DNA from: Cavia porcellus
Lineage: Eukaryota; Chordata; Mammalia; Rodentia; Caviidae
NCBI RefSeq assembly: GCF_034190915.1
Contig: NW_026947544.1
Span: forward strand, 3,136,001-3,200,000
Reading direction: 5' to 3'
DNA length: 64,000 nt
In this document: one piece after another, positions 57,130 to 64,000 of the stretch
How positions within the stretch are numbered: the first letter of the stretch is position 1
Layout: each line of letters starts with the position of its first letter
Translations under genes and position numbers: made by a program
Notes under the pieces: model-generated
Database searches by the model: none
What the model was told of the DNA's origin: nothing
Seen by the model: only the letters and a program-made list of their open reading frames with translations

Positions 57130-57509
57130 ATAGGCTTGAGTTCCTAGATACTAAGGTGGGTGGCCAGGGCTGCAGGGGTATGGGAGATGGGCTCGGTTCT
57201 GTCCCACCACAGCTCAGACCACTGGCTGGAGTTTGTGGGTCCTGTGAGGCTGTTAACCAGGAAGGCTGGGGCCACAGGAAGGGCCTGAGTCTAGCCTGGC
57301 CCTGTGTGTACCACTGGCTGGAGTTCCCATGACTCATGCGATTGTCTGCTGCGATGGGGTCATGGGAAGAGCCTGGGTCTTACCCAGCCCTGTGCGTATC
57401 ACTGGCTAGAGTTCCTGAGTCCCACAAGGTGGTCTGCCAGAATGACGGGGTTTTCAAGAGGGTCATGTGTCTACCCTGGCCCCGTGTGTGCCGCTAGCTG
57501 GAGATCCCC
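57130..57509 (-). promoter_or_regulatory. L1-C tandem 5' UTR monomers (~92 bp)
   Basis: The phrase actggctggagtt (or variants) recurs at 57221, 57313, 57401 and 57493, giving periods of 92, 88 and 92 bp, with a shared ctggccctgtgtgt block. Monomer arrays at L1 5' ends act as promoters. One unit has a minus GGGTAAGAC site (about 57376-57384), a splice-donor-like sequence. Confidence 0.85.
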
Positions 57510-57519
57510 AGAATTTTTC

Positions 57520-58590
57520 AAATGATCAGAATAAGATTAGGTTGTTGTCAGGGATATTTTTAAAAATCTCAGGTGTCCTTCTTTCTAATCCAGCTGTTTC
57601 AAACCAATGTTTATACCCTAAGCCAGTATTCTATCCTAAGCTACCTTCACCAATCTAAGCTATATGTTGTTAAAGAATATGAGAAAAACACGACCCATCT
57701 GAAACACGACCCACCCTCATCTGAAAAGATGGGATACCCAGCACATCCTTCACGGATGAAAACAGTTTCAGAAAGAATGAAATTAAATTTGAATATTATG
57801 ATACTCAACTCTTACCCAGATTACTGATGCAAACAGACTCTTATGAATGCTATATAGACGTCCCCCAAGTACATTTTGAGCATATAAGTGTGATTATTTT
57901 GATGGCAGCTCCATCTAGGTTGTGTGTAAATTGACATAAGTAAATTTGTCCACATAATGGTTGAGGAGCCTTTTGGGTTATGATAGTGGAAAGGACCACT
58001 CCTGGCATGAATGCAACCAACCAATATGTTGCGTCCTTAATGAAATAAACAGGAAAGGAGTATTTAATGTTATTGTTGCTGCTGCTTCTACCCTGTCATA
58101 TCATGAACACTTTCTCTTCTGACATGACCCTTAAACCCTGTCATCCTACCTTGGAGTGAGACAAATATTGACAGAAATCTCTGCAAAGTATTGCTTGTTA
58201 AACAAGCAAACAAGCAAGCAAGCAAGCAAGCAAGCAAATAAACAAAATCCTTTCTTTTCTTCTTTAACTTGCAACTTTTGTGTGTGATTTCCCAAAAATA
58301 AAGAAGGTAACAAAATAAAATAAAATAAAATAATTAAAAAAAGAAAATAAAAATAAAAGTAAAATTAAAAAATAAAATGTTTGGTAACACATAAGTGGGA
58401 TGATTGCTGTGAAAATGACTCTATGATTCAGAAGACTTGGAAGATGGCTCATGGGAAGTGACTGGAACATTTGGAGATGCTGTCTAAAGAAGCAGCCTTG
58501 TGATTCTGAGATTCTGATTAGAGATCAGAAGAACAGAACAGTGATAAAAACACAGGTAGTAAATTTCACATTAGGAGGAATACTATCCAA
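57520..58590. other. Intergenic DNA with simple repeats
   Basis: A (CAAG)n tract at 58201-58245 and an (AAAAT)n-like tract at 58311-58380. No gene supported. Confidence 0.6.
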
Positions 58591-58599
58591 AAGTGCTTG

Positions 58600-58945
58600 C
58601 TTTTGTGTCTTTTAATATTTTTATTTTAAAGAGGATAAAACTAAAGCACAAAACTGAACAATTCCTATCAGAAGAAAACCATGTAAGTGACATGGCTTTC
58701 AAAGCAAAACAGGAGATCTACAGTGGTGACCATAATGTTTGTTGTTTTCTTCTGAATAGTGGTCCATATCTTCACATACAATGAATTCATACAAAACACG
58801 ATAGTATTGAGCTGATCAGAACAGAGTAATGAAGGCATCACAGACCTTCAAAATCAGACAATATGAAAATCAACAGTAGCTGTCATAATGTCTCTTGTTC
58901 TCTTCAAAATAGCTGTCCATATGTTCATGTATGTTGAAATTATAT
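58600..58945 (-). repeat. L1 3' UTR fragment
   Basis: Minus-strand blocks gacagctattttgaagagaa and catta...acagctactgttga match the 3' UTR of the deleted L1 at 34780-34830 (aacagctattttgaagaaca, tagctagtgctga). Internally it contains a diverged tandem pair about 153 bp apart (58720 and 58873). Confidence 0.65.
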
Positions 58946-60148
58946 TTTGTAGTAATGCAACACTGCTTTGTCATTTTACAGTTTCATCATTCATATTGCT
59001 CCAGTTTTAATTTGATGAAGGTCTTCTACAAATTTTGGCACTTTTTGTACCAATTTATATATTTGCTGAGTTTCATGTATTTCCCAATCTCATCTGAAGT
59101 GAAGAATACATCTCAATTTTCCTTTTCCACTGAGAACAATGTCTCCTGCATAGATTCTTGCTAGAGGAAGAAAGACACCCATAATCTCACAGGTTTTCTT
59201 GAACAGATCAGAACAGAACTTGGAGCTGGTAAAAGTCCTTTTTAAAAACTGAGATTCCTAGATTTGAAATGAACAGTAATATCCAGAATGATAAAGGGCA
59301 TTTTTTTCCTAATTCCATGTCTCACAGGAACCCACCATTACTCTGAGAGTTTAACATCACCTCTGTGTTTCTAGGTGGCTCTACTCCTTGGCAAATGTTA
59401 AGCAAGATATGAAACACTAGTTAGACCAAAGATAAACAATGTCAAGAAATACAACCTTAATGAGACTCTTTTTGTGTTCCATCTTCATGGTCTCCCACAC
59501 AGGTAACACCGTGTCTATTCTTTCTCACTCTTCTGTGTTTGATGGCTTGAAATTACACTCCCCAAGCACAAGTTTTCTGTTAATATTAGGGAATGTGTCT
59601 GTTTTTCCTTTTATCATTGGGAATAGTGCTGAATGTCTTGGTCTACATACTCACCAACTTGGAATATGTCACTAAGACCATCACACACTGTGTCAGTCAC
59701 TGAATACTAATGCCAGATTTCTTTGATTACTTACTGGGAAATCTTTATTTAGTTTCCTTAGTTGGTAAAGTAACTAAGCCTACTGTCTGTAAACTCTATT
59801 TAAGGTGTTTACTTTCCTGTTGTATTTGTTTTTAAAAAAATCTAAAGCTGTTTTAAACTAATTCTTAGTGTTAACTTTGATAAATCATGTGTTTTCTCCT
59901 TAATGGCCCAAACCAGAAGTACCTTACTACATTATTAATACATCATAAGTGAATGTGAATTGGACATTTCCCAGAGAAATACTGACTTTCTTTAATTATG
60001 GGGAATCACTAGGCTTTTTAGTTAGGCTACTGCACAAATTTAGAAGAGCTCAGCCCTTATGGCTTACATAATATCCATACTATTTTTTATTGGTATTGCA
60101 CACCAACATTATAAATATTGAGCCAGTAACTACCAAATAGCAAGTATT
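58946..60148. other. Intergenic DNA, no gene supported
   Basis: Frames of 77-78 codons at 58931-59164 and 59439-59675 have no recognisable domain. The latter begins with a hydrophobic stretch (M-R-L-F-L-C-S-I-F-M-V), but nothing else suggests a gene. Confidence 0.5.
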
Positions 60149-60164
60149 AGATATGACAATGACT

Positions 60165-60786
60165 TTTTAAAAATTTTATTTTGAAAGTAGTAAAAACACA
60201 ACAGCACAAGACAGAACAAAGCCAATCAAGACAATGTAGTGAAATTGGTGCAGAATTTCACAGTAGGATACTGGGGTAGTAGTAATATGTGCTATGGTGC
60301 ATTTCTTTAACTTCACAATAGTTGTCCAGTCAATTAGGTATAGCAAAATCAAACCAAAAATAGAAAATTATAAAACCAACTGAGAATACTGGATAGAGCT
60401 AAAGAAACATAACAGAACAGTGAAAACAACCTATGCCTTCAAACAGAAGATAGAGGGAAATCCCCCATATTTGTTATTCTGCACATGGTTATCCTCCCAA
60501 GAGATACTGAGACATGTATCTTCAGTAGCTAGAGGGGGAGGGGGTGGCTGGGGAAAGGGTGCTTGATTTTCAGCCCATGTGGCAGTAGGCTCACAGGTAA
60601 TGGTTCTCCTCCAGGCCCACAAGGCAGGCGCTTACCAACAGGGCAGGTGAATAAGCTGCATGAGTCCCACCATGGCAGGGTCTCAGGAGTACTGGGTCTC
60701 CTCCTGGCCCTTGTCCCAGGCACTTACCAGGAGGGTGGGTAAATAAGCTGCTTGAGTCCCACCATGGCTGGATCTTGGGAGTTCTC
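60165..60786 (-). mobile_element. 622-bp ORF-less retroposon with 5' monomers
   Basis: AGATATGACAATGACT flanks it perfectly at 60149-60164 and 60787-60802. On the minus strand: two GC-rich units 92 bp apart (shared agctt...gagtcccaccatgg phrase), a C-rich middle, an AT-rich 3' block ending actttcaaaataaaat and an A-rich tail. Middle and 3' blocks are homologous to the element at 9357-15136. The 3' block also has the acaactattgtgaag phrase of L1 3' UTRs. No ORF. Minus GTAAGT (60721-60726) and GTAAGC (60630-60635) sit in the monomers. Confidence 0.85.
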
Positions 60787-60802
60787 AGATATGACAATGA
60801 CT

Positions 60803-61671
60803 GACACATAAACCCAAGCTAACAATCAGCCTTTCTAAAGCTCTGATATTGCTTCAATTTGCCAAGAAGGATATTATTTCCCTAACAATATTCACATGCC
60901 ACATCTCTTCCCATGTGGGACATGTTCTGTCAGCAGAGAAGGTTACCGTGGGCCTGAAGGAGAAAACAATAACTACTAAAAAATTAAATACGGTAGAACA
61001 AAAGAGATAGTATAAAAGAGTATCTTACATATTTTTTGTTTTATTTTTATTCTCTTGCATTTCTTTTGCATGATTGCCATAAACCAAATTGCCCTTTTCC
61101 AATGTTTAGCAGTCATGTGCCTCCTGACTTTGACTACCTTTCATGTTTCACTTAAGGCTGTACTCTTACATTTTTTACCTCAAGCATCCTGGTCTTTTGG
61201 ATTGTTCTCCAGCTATACTTGATGGAGCCAATGTACTAAACAATATCAGGTAGTAAGACCAATGATATGACACATGAAGGTCCTCAAAATTGAGAGCCAG
61301 ACAAAGCTTTTCATTCTTCTTCATACTTTTACTCTATAAAATGTCCTTCCCAGCTATACTCCATAAGATGATAATTTGAAGAAAATTTGTAGTGTCTTTT
61401 CTTGAAGCGTCCACTTTTACACAACTATTTTTGAAGAAATTCTTGTTTTCTTTGTTCCAAAATGAATGGCCTCCTTTGTTTCAGACACTGGAGAGAATTA
61501 AGGTACATGAACAAATCTGAGAGACTGTGGCATCCATTCATTTGGAGATCTCTTGCACTATTCATATACATATCAGAATACATTCAAATTAAAGATTTTA
61601 TTATAAAAGATATGACACACTGTATATAAATTATTTAAGAAATGGCAAATACCCATACCAGTATATAGGCA
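60803..61671. other. Intergenic DNA, no gene seen
   Basis: Ordinary AT-rich sequence without a supported frame or repeat. Confidence 0.5.
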
Positions 61672-61745
61672 GCATCGTTGTCCTTCTTTTTCTTACCTCA
61701 GTCTCTCAAACATCTGGAACTACAGGCCAGTGTTACCCAATAGTC
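61672..61745 (-). repeat. Possible B1 SINE fragment
   Basis: The minus strand has a short stretch with the B1-like order of an aactacaggcc/agatgtttgagag type block. Strongly diverged and short. Confidence 0.3.
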
Positions 61746-61879
61746 TTGTTCCTTTCTCTGTTTCAATAGTCCATTTTGCCTTGTTTACTTTAAACCTCAT
61801 GGTGGAAAGTTTTCTTTTTCCATATATTTATTCATTCATGATTTGTATGGCATTACACAGACAACATTCCTGGACTCTG

Positions 61880-62760
61880 GCCTCCCCTCAAAGGGCATAG
61901 TTCAGTAAGACGCTAACTTGGGTTTGCAATTTTATGCCAATTTGCTCCTGAATTTTCCTTCTCTCAATAGCAGTTCTTGTCAACTGCCTGCAAAGTGTGC
62001 TCGTTGTATAGACTGAGCAAATGTCTGTGCTTACTGTGCTTACTGTGCAATAGCTGTGCTTGCTATCAAAAGCATTAAAGAGATTATTACTGCTATAATT
62101 AATCCAATTGCAAAGCATTAAAGAGGTCATTACTGCTATAATTAATCCAATTGTTCTCCTGGGTTACTTGCTATGTTGCTTAATTAAAGTACCAAACAAG
62201 ACAGAGATAAGCAAATGATACCAAAGCTCCATGAGACTGAATGGAAGAAAACCCCTAGGCATCCTGCCTCTGATCACTACTGTGGAGGTACTAGAAAGAT
62301 GGTGATGCAATTTAAAGGGTCTAGATTATATTTAACACATGAGAACGTATTTTGGTGCCACTCTGTCTTTCCTATCAATGACACAGGTATTTATCTTTAC
62401 ATAATTATGACTTCATGATACTGCTTGCACGTTTCCTCCATTTACCAGCTGCACATACATAGTCTGAAGTCATCAAGCATAAAAAGCTAGGATAGGGTTA
62501 TTCTCCATAAAGGTCTAGATTGTTTTCATTGATTATAGGTCTTGGATTGGGAGTATTGAGGCCACTACCTAATCGTGTAACAGTAGACAAGTCTTCTGAA
62601 GATGTGATACAAGAGACATAATGGGAAAAGTAAATCTCATGCCAAATTTGCTCTTTTCCCAGAAGGAATCTCCTGGGGGACATACTTACAAGTGAATAAT
62701 TAAATTTGTGTATAGCCCACCTATAGTATACAGCCCTGTAACTCTGCCAGGGACCCAAAT
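61880..62760 (-). pseudogene. env SU-TM remnant (class II ERV), minus strand
   Basis: Minus frames include W-H-Q-N-T-F-S-C, then a hydrophobic V-I-T-S-L-M-L-L-I-A-S-T-A-I-A, then S-I-Q-R-A-H-F-A-G-S-W. This parallels 43320-43660 of the plus-strand copy (W-Q-Q-N-T-F-S-C, V-I-T-S-L-V-L-L-I-T-S-T-A-I-S, S-I-Q-T-A-S-F-V-G-N-W). The right-hand frame of 86 codons (62498-62758) belongs to SU. A 43-bp tandem duplication falls in the fusion-peptide part. Thoroughly broken. Confidence 0.75.
62068..62150. repeat. 43-bp tandem duplication in env remnant
   Basis: agcattaaagag...ttactgctataattaatccaattg occurs twice (first base at 62071 and 62114), with only two or three differences. 43 bp is not a multiple of three, so it shifts the frame. 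Confidence 0.92.
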
Positions 62761-62806
62761 CATCTTCCCCAAAATGAAGGGCATAAGCTTCAGAAATACA
62801 GATAGT

Positions 62807-62901
62807 GGGGCTGGGGATTTAGCTCAGTGGCATAAGCACCTGCCTTGCAAGCAGGCGGTCATGAGTTCAATCCCCGGTACCGATTAAAAAAAAAAAAAAA
62901 A
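62807..62901 (+). repeat. ID SINE
   Basis: GGGGCTGGGGATTTAGCTCAG start, GAGTTCAATCC B box, A-tail of about 16. It differs from the ID at 17345 by a few substitutions. I could not identify a clear target duplication. Confidence 0.95.
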
Positions 62902-63235
62902 CCTACATCTGCCTCCCCATCCCGACTGTGCTTGGAGAGCTGTGGAGCTTCCAATAAGCAGGTGGCCACACAATGTCCCTGAGGCCCAGCTTATCTGGAA
63001 CTATGGAGTTCTAAACAGGCAGAAGATTTCTACCGAGAGCTTAAAAACAAAGAGAATAACTTACCAAGTGCTGAGTCATAAATTTTAACTTCAAAGTGAA
63101 AATGATTTCATAATGAGTTAAATGAGTACTCAGTAAATTTTCACTGGGGATGGACTTTTAACTAACTCTTACTTTTCTGTAATTTTGTGTTTGTCATTTT
63201 AAAAAACCCATCTCATTATAATAATAAAGATTTGC

Positions 63236-63375
63236 ATGCCAAGCATAGTGGTTCACATTTGTGATGCCAGCACTTGAAAGGATGAGGCAAGGGAATTGCT
63301 GCAAGTTTAAGATCAGCCTGGACTACAAAATGAGCTCAAAAACAGCCTGAATTGCAAAGCAAGCCTGTGTCAGAA
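63236..63375 (+). repeat. B1 SINE
   Basis: ccaagcatagtggttcacatt, gatgccagcacttgaaagg, aagatcagcctggactac: the ordered B1 landmarks with A and B box regions, better preserved than the copy at 122. Its 3' end passes into an AGAGC repeat rather than a plain A-tail. Confidence 0.93.
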
Positions 63376-63380
63376 AGACC

Positions 63381-63436
63381 AGAGCAGAGCAGAGGCAGAG
63401 CAGAGGCAGAGCAGAACAGAGCAGAGCAGAGCAGAG
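63381..63436. repeat. (AGAGC)n minisatellite at B1 tail
   Basis: Repeated AGAGC with AGAGGC variants, likely expanded from the B1 3' region. Confidence 0.9.
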
Positions 63437-63439
63437 AAA

Positions 63440-64000
63440 AGAAAGTCTTACCACATCAAACAATGTAACTTACCCATGTCAAACTAACAGGGAAAAGGTC
63501 TCCATTTTTAATAGTGTCATCTTGTGAAATTGGCAATATAGAATTCCATTCAGAGGACACTAGCGAGGATTCTAACTACTTCTCTCTTTACTAAGTATAT
63601 TTCAAGTTGGGAAGTACAAATTTATTTCCTTGTTAATGTATTATTGGATAAATGAAAATGAAGGGAATACAAAAATTACTTTTACAGAAGCCTCACAGAT
63701 CATGCTTCTTCAAGTGAAGTTCACAGTCTCAAACAAATAAACAAAATCAAATAGAACAAAGTGTTGGGGAAAACAAAAATATGAAAAATGTAGGGAAAAG
63801 TAGATTGTATTTCTCAGCAAGGTTTATAGCCATTGGTATTCATGTATCTTCCCCGGTGCCTAGTCCAAGCAGACCCAATTTTATGAGTAGCCCACAGCCT
63901 TACTCTCTCGACCTACCTGAATGTCAAGGAAGAAAAGATCTCTTCAGAGAGACTGGAGGTTAACCGAGATTCTCATCTCACTTCACTCCCCCTGGATACA
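63440..64000. other. Right-edge intergenic DNA
   Basis: No gene supported. A 60-codon plus frame at 63781-63963 has no recognisable domain. Confidence 0.5.

Larger units (their letters stand above)
51128..57509 (-). mobile_element. L1-C: full-length-type L1 with 5' monomers, inactive
   Basis: About 6.4 kb, flanked by AGAATTTTTC at 51118-51127 and 57510-57519. 3' UTR at left, then ORF2 (about 51560-55243), ORF1 (about 55300-56408) and a 5' UTR ending in tandem monomers (57130-57509). The frames are longer than in L1-A (162 and 177 codons), so it is younger or less decayed, but stops remain. Confidence 0.92.

Noticed and set aside
59439..59675. Secreted peptide gene suggested by a hydrophobic start
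   Set aside because: Single feature only; no conserved domain, signal cleavage context or exon structure visible.

Overview
This is a rodent nuclear window with no host protein-coding gene that I can support. It is AT-rich and is built mostly from retroelements inserted into one another. The rodent assignment rests on two tRNA-derived ID SINEs with A and B boxes and A-tails, B1-type SINEs, L1 elements with tandem 5' UTR monomers, and several ERV families. The ID variant is not the usual mouse or rat one. A dipodid (jerboa-like) source is possible, but that is a guess.

Layout. 1-6.0 kb: unique AT-rich DNA with an old B1, an old antisense L1 piece, an old ID and microsatellites. 6.0-18.2 kb: a minus-strand class I provirus (A; 4-bp TSD TCAT) with decayed gag, pol and env. 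It was entered by an L1-like retroposon (9357-15136), which was itself entered by a young plus-strand provirus (provirus 1, 9873-14905; TSD GTATA; LTRs differing at 6 of 365 sites). Provirus A's 5' LTR was also split by a second LTR of its own family, which carries an ID insertion. 19.8-20.4 kb: an LTR remnant. 21.1-25.5 kb: a minus-strand provirus related to provirus 1 (provirus 2; TSD GAATG).

25.9-32.0 kb: a near full-length minus-strand L1 (L1-A). 32.0-39.1 kb: a minus-strand betaretrovirus-like provirus (dUTPase, protease, RT, RNase H) broken up by a solo LTR, an internally deleted L1 and a third LTR. 39.2-48.7 kb: a plus-strand L1 (L1-B) interrupted by a class II env-LTR fragment and a GAA expansion of about 69 units. 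51.1-57.5 kb: a minus-strand L1 (L1-C) with about 92-bp promoter monomers. 57.5-64 kb: mostly unique DNA with an L1 3' UTR piece, a 622-bp ORF-less retroposon, a minus-strand class II env remnant, an ID and a B1.

The two most interesting signals are these. (1) Three retroposons keep L1-like 5' monomers and a 3' tail, lack most or all of the ORFs, and have 14-16 bp target duplications. Their monomers contain GTAAGT/GTAAGC or GTGAGT splice-donor-like sites, as expected if spliced L1 transcripts were retrotransposed. (2) Two oppositely oriented proviruses share the same disabled protease site (D-I-E-A), the same gutted pol and a shared GC-rich module, yet have different tRNA primer sites (His-like and Glu-like). 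That pattern suggests a defective lineage spread in trans. All coding remnants here are broken; the only long open frame is gag of provirus 1.
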